This document shows positions 1 through 10,837 of a stretch of DNA of 55,500 nt, in pieces. The stretch's first letter is position 1; every line of letters begins with the position of its first letter. The notes beneath the pieces are model-generated. The model worked only from the letters and a program-made list of their open reading frames with translations, ran no database searches and had not been told where the DNA came from. The translations under genes and the position numbers were made by a program. Source of the stretch: Bolinopsis microptera (Eukaryota; Ctenophora; Tentaculata; Lobata; Bolinopsidae); assembly GCF_026151205.1 (NCBI RefSeq), contig NC_087083.1:1738001-1793500 (forward strand), given 5' to 3'.

Positions 1-208
1 ACTTGCCCCACGAAAAACCTCACTGAACTTCCACGCGGTGTGGGCCGGGGTGGATGGCTCGAACAGGAGGTGCATGGGTGTTTCTAACCTAAGGAAGGGA
101 CTAGCCATATCTACAACAAAGGAAAGGCCTTAATAGCCTCTACTAATTTTAGAACCTCAGCATAATTGATTTGTCCACATGCAAATAACACCTTCCGCAG
201 GAAACTAA

Positions 209-611
209 CACGCTCACAGGCTCCCATAATCCATATCTTGTTTAACCCAAGGATTTTATTTTGGAGCGGACACTCAAAACAACGATAGAGGAGCAGTCTA
301 CACGCTCACAGGCTACCATTTCTCGTGTACCCTAGGAAATGATTTTGGATCGGACGCTCAAAACAACGATAGAGGAGTGGTTTACACGCTCACAGGCTAC
401 CATTTCTCGTGTAATTACCTCAATATTTGAAACGTTCACAGGCTACCACTGACCACGTCTTGTGTAACCTCAGGATTTAACACGCTCACAGACTACCACG
501 TCTCGTGTAACCCCAGGATTTGACCTGCTCACAGGCTTCCATGTTTCGTGTAACTTCAAGATTTGGTTTTGGATTGGTCACTGAAAAAAACCGATGGAAG
601 AGCGGTCTACA
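209..611. repeat. Tandem repeat with CGCTCACAGGCTACCA core
   Basis: About six degenerate units each begin with a form of CACGCTCACAGGCTACCA followed by TCTCGTGTAA. Two spacings alternate. Longer units of about 84-90 bp carry an extra piece with CGGACGCTCAAAACAACG and GATAGAGGAG; shorter units are about 45 bp. The last unit again carries the long-type tail. This looks like a decaying minisatellite with a higher-order unit. No reading frame is maintained. Confidence 0.75.
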
Positions 612-1101
612 GTGATGTTACAGGAAGTAGGAACATTGCATACATTGCATACTCTTTGTTTTATATTATTAAATATTTGTTTTATTAAAATTATCTATCA
701 AATAATTGCAAAAATGAATCTTCATTCGAAAAAATTAACATGAATTTTCTTTGATTGGATATATTCCACGAATGAGTGATAATAGCAAGTCATAACAATA
801 TAATCTTAATCAGGCACTCACTGACTGAGCTATAAAGGCCAATGTATGTTGACTGACCTTTGGTGTTCATTTTAATGTCCGTTCAAAATTATTAATAACT
901 TCCAATGAAGTAGCTAGGACTAGCTACACAAACTGTGGCCGTAAGTGATTTGAGTTATCAATAACTTATTACAAGTTAGAATAACTTATTTAACTCGATT
1001 CAATTGCAAAAAACCTTGTGCAAAAAAGTGCACACGCCACAGTTCCCTACTATAATACAAGTAATAAATTGGACCTTAAAAAATTACAGAACTCACCACA
1101 G
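612..1101. other. No gene seen; AT-rich flank of the kringle gene
   Basis: AT-rich sequence without a recognisable coding exon. From about 896 it is the lower-coordinate edge of the duplicated kringle segment (compare 2090-2262), sharing blocks such as GCCGTAAGTGATTTGAGTTA. If the kringle gene ends at the stop at 1102-1104 this would be its 3' region, but I see no AATAAA close by on the minus strand. Confidence 0.5.
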
Positions 1102-1763
1102 TTAATTACCACATGTAGGTATATCACAGACTTCCCATCGAGGACTAGTTCCATCAGCATTATAACACCAGGCGAATGGTTCACTGAGGAAAATAATGAC
1201 ATCTGTTAAAATGGAAAATTTCAGAAAAGAAATTTCATAGATCATTTATATTTCCAAATCCATCTTCATTGCAATTTTGTGTAGATTTTATTTTATAAAT
1301 GTTTGTGCCCATACCTTGTGGTCGACTTAATGACAATAATTATGGAACACTACCAGATATTGAAAACTTACCCGTCTGGATTTCTGCAATAGTTCTCTTG
1401 CAGTCCTGAATTAGGGTACCTGAAAATGTTTTTATGATGAGGTCTTTTCCTAAAATATTATAATTATACTTATGTGGGTAAACAGAGTGATTATTATCAA
1501 TATACCATCTGCAAAGTTACCATGATGGTCTCAAACATAAAAAAGAATAAATCCAAATAAGAAGCAACAAGAAAAAGTTTGGATAACTTTAGAAGTGTAG
1601 AACGGTTTAAAAAGCAACAAGAAAATTTACTTCGATGGAGTAACACCATGGATGTTAGGTGATTGAGAGTCCCATTTCTGGCATTTGTGTCCTGATTTTG
1701 TGACAGCTACCTTTCCCCTGTACTCTGATCCATCATTGTCTGCACTGTCAACACAATCTGGTT
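1102..1763 (-). other. Exons encoding kringle 2
   Basis: Three exons: 1763-1631 (CTGCAG acceptor, ends TCGAA before GTAAAT), 1419-1372 (TTTTCAG acceptor, GTAAGT donor) and 1183-1110 or 1102 (TTCCTCAG acceptor). The third exon encodes AWCYNADGTSPRWEVC and keeps the Trp and the Arg-Trp pair (R281-W282) that line the lysine-binding groove in plasminogen-type kringles. The acidic pair is D then E (PDGE) rather than D-x-D. Lysine binding is therefore possible but not shown. Confidence 0.85.
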
Positions 1764-4700
1764 CTGCAGGGAGTGGAACAAGAGCTAATCCATTGGTTAT
1801 TCTTTTTGGAAACATTGTTATAGAAAAAACAAGAACAGTTTCTCGCTTACAATAGTGATTAGTGAGGTATATTGGGGTTTGCAGTGAATTGGGACGCATT
1901 AAATCGGGTATCTCAGTATCTGTGTATCAGGTGCGGTAAAGGCGACCAAGTAATCAGTGGACAGTGTTAATATTTAATAACGCAGTAACTGTTTGAGAAT
2001 GTATATTATTTTTCAGTGGCTGTCTGATTTTATCTCAAGAGTCCATGCAGACATTTTCAGACCTCTAGTTCATTTGAGAAGGGCGTGGCCGAGCCTCATA
2101 ATGTTCAAACATATTCTAGTGGCAAAGCTGGGACTAGGTACACAAACTGCAGCCGTAAGTGATTTGAGTTACCAATAACCTATTTAACTCGATTCTGTAT
2201 ACACGTACGCCGCACATCGCTGCTATATGAGTATTTAGTTTGAACATCAAAAGACCGTTTACCAGGGCAAGTAGGTATAGCACAGAGCTCAAATCGAGGA
2301 CTAGTTCCCTCAGCATTATAACACCAGGCGCCTGGTTCACTGAGGAAAATAATGACATCTGTTAAAATGGAAAATTTCAGAAAAGAAATTTCATAGATCA
2401 TTTATATTTCCAAATCCATCTTCATTGCAATTTTGTGTAGATTTTATTTTATAAATGTTTGTGCCCATACCTTGTGGTCGACTTAATGACAATAATTATG
2501 GAACACTACCAGATATTGAAAACTTACCCGTCTGGATTTCTGCAATAGTTCTCTTGCAGTCCTGAATTAGGGTACCTGAAAATGTTTTTATGATGAGGTC
2601 TTTTCCTAAAATATTATAATTATACTTATGTGGGTAAACAGAGTGATTATTATCAATATACCATCTGCAAAGTTACCATGATGGTCTCAAACATAAAAAA
2701 GAATAAATCCAAATAAGAAGCAACAAGAAAAAGTTTGGATAACTTTAGAAGTGTAGAACGGTTTAAAAAGCAACAAGAAAATTTACTTCGATGGTGTTAC
2801 ACCATGTATGTTAGGTGATTGAGAGTCCCATTTCTGGCATTTGTGTCCTGATTCTGTGACAGCTACCTTTCCCCTGTACTCTGATCCATCATTGTCTGCT
2901 CTGTCAACACAATCGTCTGGAAGTGGAGTGGGAGATAATCCATTGGGTATTCTTTTTAGAAACATTGTTATAGCAAAAACAAGAACAGTTTCTCGCTTAC
3001 AATAGTGAATAGTGAGGTATATTGGGGTTTGCAATAAATTGGGGCGCATTAAATCGGGTATTTGTGAATCAGGCGCGGTAAAGGCGACCAAGTGATCAGT
3101 GGACAGTGTTAATAACGCAGTATAACTGTTTGAGAAACTATATGATTTTTCAGTGGCTGAATCCGCTTTATCAACACAATCGTCTCCCGTTGGAGTTTCT
3201 TCAGATAACCTTGTGACGCTTTGAGGCACTGATGCACTCAAGGCACCACTCTGAGGCCCTTGAAGCACAACTTTGAGGCCCTTGAAGCACCAGTTTTGAG
3301 GCAGTGAGGCACCTGAGGCAACAATTTGCAACACTTCATGCATCGTACAGGGTTAGAAACATAACATGATGATTAAATGGCTTGATTTCGTGACTAACAA
3401 GACCACTCAGTTAGATAACAGTTATTATAAATAAGTATGGCAGTTAATTGTCGTCATAAAACCAATATTTGGTCCATGACTGTTGTTTTGCTCAACATGA
3501 ATCACTCGAAAAACTTATTCAACTATTAAGATCGAAAGTTATACTCTTATTCACTCGACAATCACGTGACTTATACTTTAACACGTTCTCTAAGTGTTTC
3601 TTAGTGACTATTCAAAACTTTATCAGCTTATCCCTCTAATCTGACTCCAGCCCTAACCCTAGCCATTAAGCAAGATGCTTCATCTTACTGTATGTCTGCT
3701 TTAAACGAAACTAGAGTTATAGGAGTATATCTGAGGACAAGACATTGATGAGATGATTACTACCAACAAGGGTCATCTTTAAGTATGAAGCTGTTTTAGT
3801 TTACTGTTCTTAGATTTAAAAAATTGTAAATAAAGAAAGTTGAGATGAAATGAAAAGTAAGTTGAGTTTAGTTTATAATAAATCTTCAGCCGTATTAAAT
3901 GAGCGTGCCTTCCATTTTAAAGTAGTGAGACATAAAAAGACTCGAATCGTTTTTATAGACTCAGTTGGTCTGATCAATAATTTTGTTAACTCACTAATTT
4001 CAGTAATAGGAGGCTTAGTTATCCACCAAGGCTCTTCTGAAAATACATTCAATCAAACTTGATTTTTGACAAAACAACAACTTTTCCATTTTCAAATCAA
4101 TTTTACACCATGAAGGAGTAATTTTATTCAAAATCTGAGGAAATTTGTAGGTTAGTATTTATAGATATTTGTTCAAACATTCTGAAAATCTACCGGAAAG
4201 GTTTTCTACCTTGAACCTAGTGCTTTTTTGAAGAATAATTTTATAAAAACACAAAAGTTGTGATTTATTATTCTCTGGTGTTTGGCCATTCCTTGGGTTT
4301 TGGAGCTTAATTTGCTTCCTGAAGGTCTAAACTGTGTAACAGGCTAGTTTTAATGTTGAAAATCGAAAAGTTGCACACGTGAGGACACGCCCGAAGCTTT
4401 TTAAACTATTACAATTGTAAATGAATCGGAAAAGTGAGCGACCGATTTCATTCTCGGTATAATAAATCTGCATTTGCGGACAGTTTTTCAGATTAATATC
4501 ATTTCCTTTTGTTTGATAGAGAGAGAGAGACACTGTTGCGATCCACTCTACCCATGATTATGGGTTTTAGTCAAATAAATTGTGAAAAATATGTATATCT
4601 TACCTGGTGACTGAAGTGAGATACACAAGTCATAGTCGCATGTTTGATATGAACACTTATACTCCGTCATATCGTTCAAAATATGGGCAAATTCAGATTT

Positions 4701-5310
4701 TGATTCCCTACATGTATCCAAGTCTGCCCACACATCTGCCCGGTTCATACATTTATAACTTTTCATATAGCCGAACCTGGCACCCTCATAAAAGGTCACC
4801 TCAAGAGCTGAGCACACTTCACCCTCCGAACACTAAAAAAAGACAATTTTATTATTTATCACCAATTTATCACACAATCTATCAATAAATATACATTCGA
4901 ATAAATAATACCCAACTAAATTTTGGCCCTAGATGCTTAGATGGTAAGATATTAGCGGTCGTTCTCATATTACGCAATCACTTTTTTGACCCCCCTCCCC
5001 CTTCCGTAATCAGTTTTACACATATCTAGTGTATCAAGATTACACTAGCGTAATCATTTGGAAACCACCTCCCCCCTCGGCTGATTACGTAATAATATAT
5101 GTGAACGACCACCTATTATAAATATACTTGAGTGGAATAAATGCATACGCTTATACGCTAGCAGCTAGCTGGTTATACCTGATCAACGCTGTCTGAGTCA
5201 CAGGTATTTGTAGCCCCTGATTCCAAACTTACGTCTCTGCACCCATGGTAACAATCAAGCGATTGAGCTCGTGCCACCATTGCCACTATTATAGCTATTG
5301 CTATATTCAT
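1102..5310 (-). CDS. Secreted Ly6/uPAR-kringle-kringle protein, eight exons
   Basis: Joined by eye from GT-AG exons on the minus strand: 5310-5179, 4832-4604, 2916-2787, 2575-2528, 2339-2263, 1763-1631, 1419-1372 and 1183-1102 (TAA at 1104-1102). The pieces sum to 879 nt, exactly 293 codons, and every junction keeps phase. Residues 1-17 are a signal peptide (MNIAIAIIVAMVARAQS). Residues 19-118 hold ten cysteines (LDCYHGC at the start, YKCSYQTCDYDLC at the end), the Ly6/uPAR three-finger pattern. Residues 123-204 and 209-290 are kringles with six cysteines each, the YRG, GHKCQKW, NYCRNPDG and AWCYNA signatures, and family-typical length. The likely role is extracellular binding; no protease domain is present. 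The last exon may end at the stop or splice on at a GTAATT donor after 1110. Exon calls are inferred without transcript support, but the phase agreement is strong. Confidence 0.85.
2263..2916 (-). other. Exons encoding kringle 1
   Basis: Three exons: 2916-2787 (CTTCCAG acceptor), 2575-2528 and 2339-2263 (donor CCTG before GTAAAC). The first exon starts in phase 1, matching the phase-1 donor of the Ly6 exon at 4604. The third exon donates in phase 1 to the first exon of kringle 2. This kringle reads PRFELC where its partner reads PRWEVC, so one groove aromatic is Phe. The 48-bp middle exon is identical to its partner at 1419-1372. Confidence 0.85.
3140..3215 (-). pseudogene. Remnant of a further kringle exon
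   Basis: On the minus strand the piece GACGATTGTGTTGATAAAGC matches the start of the kringle exon at 2916, including the residues DDCVD. The sequence before it also resembles the intron before that exon. The similarity stops after about 15 codons, the polypyrimidine tract and donor are poor, and the rest of the kringle is missing. It lies in the intron between the Ly6 and kringle 1 exons. I read it as a truncated third copy. Confidence 0.5.
4058..4585. repeat. Partial dispersed repeat with one palindrome arm
   Basis: Matches the repeat unit seen at 12300-12640 and in the array after 42.5 kb (TTGATTTTTGACAAA, then TCTGAAAATCTACCGG). It then joins one arm of the foldback repeat (GCGAGCGACCGATTTC to CCCATGATTATGGGTTTT). 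Only one arm is present, so it cannot fold like the others. It sits inside the intron between the Ly6 and kringle exons. Confidence 0.75.
4604..5310 (-). other. Exons encoding signal peptide and Ly6/uPAR domain
   Basis: Exon 1 (5310-5179) starts at ATG with a hydrophobic leader and then LDCYHGC; it ends GATCAG before GTATAA in phase 0. Exon 2 (4832-4604) follows a TTTTTTTAG acceptor, begins TGTTCG in phase 0 and ends CCAG before GTAAGA in phase 1. The ten cysteines split three and seven between the exons, and an intron within a Ly6 domain is usual for this family. No GPI-anchor-like hydrophobic tail follows; the phase fits splicing into the kringles. Confidence 0.85.
4957..5110. mobile_element. 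Short MITE with GGTCGTTC inverted ends
   Basis: A 154-bp element with imperfect inverted ends. The left begins GGTCGTTCTCATATTACG; the right, reverse-complemented, begins GGTCGTTCACATAT and reaches ATTACGTAATCA. The middle holds two C-rich tracts and the piece CCGTAATCAGTTTTACACAT, shared with the repeats near 27550 and 35950. It lies in intron 1 of the Ly6-kringle gene. No clear target duplication is seen. Confidence 0.65.
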
Positions 5311-5400
5311 TTTAGCTTCTTTGCTTTAGGCTACTGTAGATATATTGTTAATAAATGTCAGTTTTGATATTTAAAAAAACAGGACTCTAAAAATCAGGCG

Positions 5401-5700
5401 TCAAAAATGTTCATCCCGACCTAAAAATAAGATACAGCTGATGAAATGTAACTCAACGTAATGAAAACACAAAATACAAGATACAAGGGCAGGTCTCCCC
5501 CGAACTTTGGGATGGCCTGAGGTGCTTATCTCCTTTTCAGTAACCCTAAGCCACTCTGTGCCAAAGCACAATACTAGCTGTAGGGGGTTAGTCCTACGAG
5601 CCAGAGACTGTGTATCACCAGCCGAAGCTGAAATCACAGCTTCATGGTAACTGGCCGACTTGCATCCGACCGGATTTGAACCCGGGTTTTCTGCTAGGAA
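5401..5700 (-). mobile_element. Probable tRNA-related SINE, 5' end unclear
   Basis: On the minus strand CCCGGGTTCAAATCCGG at about 5686-5671 matches a Pol III B box. A region without coding pattern follows. I cannot find a convincing A box on the 5' side, so the head may be truncated or replaced. A 131-codon open frame across it is accidental. An unrelated tRNA-like fragment is the alternative. Confidence 0.4.
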
Positions 5701-5799
5701 ATGAAAACAACCGATGATAATGAGGAGTAGGATTGTTAAATCTGTGCAGGGATTATTTACAAAATAACGCCGCAACTTATTTTCTATCACGTTCATTAG

Positions 5800-6439
5800 C
5801 AGTATCCCAGAGGGGTTTATACTTATAGCAGCCTAAAAAAGCTACAATCAGACATTAAGCTCAGCTACAACAACAACAAAAACATACCCTTTAATTCAAA
5901 TTTATAAACTGCAGTACGCAGTGAGTAGCCGAGGCGCTTTGCAGCTCTATCCATTATCTTAAATGATTAAAGGAATATAAGATATAACTTGTAAAAATAT
6001 GACAAAATATGACAAAACCTGCCTTATCTTTCCACTACCCACTAACACACAGCAGGTTCGTTCTTATAAGGCAGGTTTTCCGTTAAATAAAAAGTCGAAT
6101 GCTGCAGATTTAGTACAGATCTCATGCGTTCATGACACCCGCTGCAACCCCTTTTGATCGCGTGCACGAGAGGTATACAACGTGTAGCAAATCCTACGTG
6201 AGGTTAGATAATTCGAATCAATTTGTTGCGTGATTTAACTTAAATTGGCAGGTTTTTTAGTAAAGTTTAAGGTGGACAAAAATGTTGATTCTTGCAGGAT
6301 TTGTCAAAATATAGCAGGTTTTTGGTTAATTTGAGTGCAATGTGTAATACTGTAATGATCGTATAACTGTTATTAGTAGAAGTTCAATTAGTCTTACGGG
6401 CATTTATATCTGCTCGATACGCTAGGGACTCAAGATACA
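5800..6439. other. No gene seen
   Basis: AT-rich sequence without recognisable exons. It holds a 14-bp inverted repeat, AAAACCTGCCTTAT at 6014 and ATAAGGCAGGTTTT at 6066, with a 38-bp loop. Single variants of GCAGGTTTT recur at about 6250 and 6316. Confidence 0.4.
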
Positions 6440-8860
6440 CCTTTTTAAACGTTAATTTCATTGGCATATCAGCAAAATTTGCACTCATATAGCTAAACAC
6501 AACCATACGTGATGGTATTAAAATTAAGCCCTTAAAGCCAGGAAAACCTAAGGGCCACTCAAGAGTGTGAGGCCACTCTTGACACTGTCTGTTGAATGGC
6601 ACGAGAAAACTACTTTCCCTGATAACAGTAACACTTATACACAGACCTCAGAGGCAGGTTGCTCAATATATACAGGCCCATGGCGAAATGTCTGTAAAGC
6701 TGGACACAGCAGCTGTGCTAACATCGTATGGACTCGACGTGCTAATAAATATTAATCGACGAAAATTTCCCTTGCTTCACAGCGAACTGCGAAGGTATGT
6801 GTTTTTCGATTTAGGAAAAGATTTGGAACATCATTCAAGAATTCAGGAGACATGTACCTTGCTTACAGTTTTCTGTCTATTCTATTAAGCCATGAATCAG
6901 AATAGACGGATTCCGATTAGTGATTACCGGTCTCATACCATCTTTATGATGACCTGATACAGCTTCTCTGGCTGGATGTAAAGAAAAGGATTGTTCTCAT
7001 AATATTACTGCTGTCTCACAAATAACCGCTAGGAGTAGAATGGGCACCTTATACTTATAAGCTGGACATTTTTAGATATACACACACCATAATCACTCAT
7101 TAAACCATTTTTAAAAACTTTTGAGCAAGTTAATTTCGTTATCAGCAAAATTTGCATAAAGATAGCTAAACACAGTCACACGTGATGGCATTAGAATTAA
7201 GCTCTTAAAGCCAGGAAAACCTAAGGGCCACTCAAGAGTGTGAGGCCACTCTGTCTGTTGAATGGCACGAGAAAACTACTTTCCCTGATAACAGTAACAC
7301 TTATACACAGACCTCAGAGGCAGGTTGCTCAATATATACAGGCCCATGGCGAAATACCTATAAAGCTGGACACAGCAGCTGACAATAAACTAACATCGTA
7401 TGGACGCGACGTATCCTGATTTCTTTTGTAGGTGAAATTCTTAACCCTCTTAATGCAGTTAATAATTATGAATCTACGAAAATTTGCTTTGCGTCAGAGC
7501 GATGGTACGTGTTTTTTGATCAAGGAAAAGATTTGGAACATCATTCAAGAATTCAGGAGACATATTTAACCTTGCTCGGATATTAGATTATGGAAATTTG
7601 TGGAATCCATTTATCAAATAAATGGATTGATGACCAGGAAACTTATACTTTATAGTACGTTGTTTTTTATTAAGCAGTTGGAATGGTTGTTACCTGGACA
7701 ATCAGATTTGCAATCTACATGAGGAGAGAGTTTTGCAACTATTATTAGATTATTCAACCCCCAGAGGTCAGATATTAAAATCTTTCCGTAAATTATCCAG
7801 CAAGTTTTCTGTCTATTCTATAGAATGAATAGACGGATTCCGAATAGTGATTACCGGTCTCATACCTTTTTTATGAATATGATGACCTGATACAGCTTCT
7901 CTGGCTGGATGTAAAGAAAAGCTGTCTCACAAATAACCGCTAGGAGTAGGATGGGCACCTTATACTTATAAGCTGGACATTTTTAGATATACACACACCA
8001 TAATCACTCATTAAACCATGTTTTTAAACTTTTGAGCAAGTTAATTTCGTTGGCATATCAGCAAAATAGCTAAACATAGCCACACGTGATGGCATTTGAA
8101 TTAAGCTATTAAAGCCAGGAAAACCTAAGGGCCACTCAAGAGTGTGAGGCCACTCTGTCTGTTGAATGGCACGAGAAAACTACTTTCCCTGATAATAGTA
8201 ACACTTATATACAGACCTCAGAGGCAGGTTTCTCAATATATACAGGCCCATGGCGAAATACCTATAAAGCTGGACACAGCAGCTGTGCTAACAATGAACT
8301 AATGGACAATGAATCGTATGGACTCGACGTGCTAATAAATATGAATCGACGAAAATTTCCCTTGCTTCACAGCGAACTGCGAAGGTATGTGTTTTTCGAT
8401 TTAGGAAAAGATTTGGAACATCATTCAAGAATTCAGGAGACATGTACCTTGCTCGGATATTAGATTATGGAAATTTGTGGAATCAATTTATCAAAGAAAT
8501 TGATCGATGAGCAGGAAACTTATGCTTTATAGTACGTTGTTTTTTATTAAGTAGAAAGCAGTTGGAATGGTTCTTACCTGGACAATTAGATTTGCAATCT
8601 GTAGGAGAGAGTTTTGCAACTATTATTAGATTATTCAACCCCCGCAGAGGTCAGATATCAAAATCTTTCCTTAAATCATCTAACAAGTTTTTCGTCTATT
8701 CTATTAAGCCATGAATCAGAACAGACGGATTAGTGATTACCGGTCTCATATTATTGATGCTGACCTGATACAGCTTCTCTGGCTGGATGTAAAGAAAATT
8801 ATTGTTCTCATAATACTGCTGCTCTCTCACAAATCATTGTTAGGATGGGCACCTACTTAT
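6440..8860. repeat. Three tandem copies of a 0.67-0.9 kb repeat
   Basis: Three direct copies are anchored by GCCACTCAAGAGTGTGAGGC at about 6553, 7226 and 8131. Each then carries GTTGAATGGCACGAGAAAAC and the stretch around CAGAGGCAGGTTGCTC. Copy 1 lacks a segment of about 200 bp (around GCTCGGATATTAGATTATGG) that copies 2 and 3 have. The copies end with GCTTCTCTGGCTGGATGTAA and GGGCACCT. Frames are short and not conserved between copies, so I see no coding capacity. Confidence 0.8.
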
Positions 8861-8861
8861 A

Positions 8862-9567
8862 AATAGCTTCGTGATACTAAGGAGAATATTTCAACTAATG
8901 TTAAGATTCACTGAGACCAATTGAAGGGGCATGTTTTACATTTTCTTATTGTCCTGCTGGTTTGTTGGCCAGCCTCATAGAGCTAGCTCTGTGAGGCTGG
9001 TCACCATACCCACGTCCAACAATTTATTACATATTTTGTACACGCTAACCTAACCAGCTGATGGTCCTATTGATTATCATGACATTAATGTTATTTATAA
9101 TGAATCTGGTTACTACATTTAAACCCAATTTAACGTGGAATTTGGACGTGTCACAGTTCAAATTTGAGTGAGCCGCCCTGTCAGGCTGTCAATAGCTGTC
9201 TAGGAGATAGTCGGCTCGTAAATGTAAAAACCGCCGGATATGACCAGTGCCGGGGTTTCTCATAATTATCATAGTTCCATACCTCTGTAGATATTCCCAC
9301 GATATAAATCCTATTTTGATTCACAGCCGTGATGAATGGATTTCCAGTAGATTTCATTCGAAATCGAATCACTTCGGGTTTATCTTGATAGCTTTGAGCT
9401 ATTGTAAACCAATTGCTCCTATTCTCACTAACTATCGGACGATTTACGTACTAAAGTTCGTCAACAAACCAGCAGGACAATAAGAAAATGTAATACATGC
9501 CCCGTCAATAGGTCTCAGCGAATCTTAACATTAGTTGAAATATTCTCCTTAGCATCACGAGGCTATT
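8862..9567. mobile_element. Non-autonomous element with 106-bp inverted ends
   Basis: The left end (8862-8967, AATAGCTTCGTGATACTAAG) and right end (9462-9567) are inverted copies of each other over about 106 bp at roughly 90% identity. Both reach CCTGCTGGTTTGTTG inside. A second hairpin, CCAGCCTCATAGAG and its partner CTCTGTGAGGCTGG, lies just inside the left arm. The 490-bp core has no coding pattern. No unambiguous target duplication is visible, so the superfamily is not assigned. Confidence 0.75.
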
Positions 9568-10837
9568 GTTAACAAAGAAGATAAACATTGTGTGTAACAG
9601 AATAACTTGATGAACGTGTGTATAAACTCTTCACACCACTTTATATTTGCCGTACGGATGCCAATTATGGATCGATTCCCCTGGTTTAAAGTTCTGACTG
9701 AAGATTGATTAAAAAAGGAATTTTTTTACTAAAACGATAAATGAGGAAGAAATTTAAACAGGCAACTAAGAATTTGCTTCATGGGTCATGTGCTGACGCC
9801 TGACATGCACCCTGTTAGCGTTCACGTGCACCCTCTCAGTTTCTCATTTGACCTCATGCAGATGCAGAAGAGTTGCCGAACAGAGTAACAGGTCACTATT
9901 AGAACAGTGATTATTGAACGTATGATAGATAACAACAGATACTACAGCGGTGGATTTAAATGTCACCTGGTCAAACCCGGGGTGGACTATTTACATTAAG
10001 CGTCCCAACAGCTCCTGACACATGGTAGAACCTGGTAAGCTCAAGAAATTGGGTCAAACTTAACCCTAAATGTCATGTCCTCCTGTAGGCTTAACCTTGA
10101 CACTTGAAAGCCACGAACTTTAGTTGCTCAAAGCTATCAAAATTAGGGTTAAAATGTTAATTCAAGTATGTGAAATGTGAATGTGACTTGTATTCTGTAC
10201 AAATATTTCTAGTTCATGACATAATCATGGCGTGTGTACCGCGGTACAGATATGAGCACCTTGAAATTGCCGAGCCAAGCTGTGGTAGAGATAACAAATT
10301 GAACAGAGGGTCAAATACAGATAGACACGACACCTCTATTACAATTGGTCGCTCGGTCAGGATCACGGAGTGGCGAGTGCATGGCTGCCCGTCGTTCAGA
10401 AAAAACTTTAATTCAGTTGTTATTATGATTGTTATATCATGGTGTTGGTTACCTACCTTCATTGTGTTTCTTTTGACTGAAAATTGTGATAGTACCTGTT
10501 CGAGTTGTTAACGAAACGATAGCCTTGTTCTTTCGTTGCAGAATCGAAATGTTCTTTGCTTGAGTAAAACATGAATTTTGAGTGTTGTTGGGCTGTGAAA
10601 CCAACTTAAATCGATGTCTCGCACAATGGTAGGTGAGAAACAGTCACAAAAATGAGTTGCTAACATGCTGTGTGTTTTGAGTTTTCGTACTCTGCTCTTC
10701 ACTCAAGTTGCAAAGCTGCAATAAACATATTGCAACAAACATTTCTATCTGAAAATTGTGTTAGTACCTGTTCAATCAGTTAAGGTGAGGATTGCCTCGA
10801 TCTTTCGGTTTCAGCTTAACTCCCTAGGCCCTAGGTC
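9568..10837. other. No recognised gene; one unassigned open frame
   Basis: A 113-codon frame at 10170-10511 (+) contains RYRYEHLEIAEPSC and a hydrophobic end. I recognise no domain and see no support on either side; an AG with a weak pyrimidine tract precedes 10213. A diverged duplicated stretch carrying CTGAAAATTGTG, AGTACCTGTTC and GATTGCCTCGATCTTTCG-like sequence appears near 10480-10530 and 10750-10805. I treat the region as intergenic or intronic. Confidence 0.35.

Larger units (their letters stand above)
896..3157. repeat. Tandem duplication of the kringle-coding segment
   Basis: About 1.15 kb is present twice in direct orientation (roughly 896-1980 and 2090-3157), each with three kringle exons and their introns. 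The introns on both sides of the 48-bp middle exon have identical lengths in the two copies (188 and 211 bp) and look identical base for base. The outer exons and flanks differ at many positions. Confidence 0.85.

Noticed and set aside
5401-5796. 131-codon minus-strand protein
   Set aside because: It crosses the B box of a SINE-like repeat, starts in unrelated sequence and has no domain.
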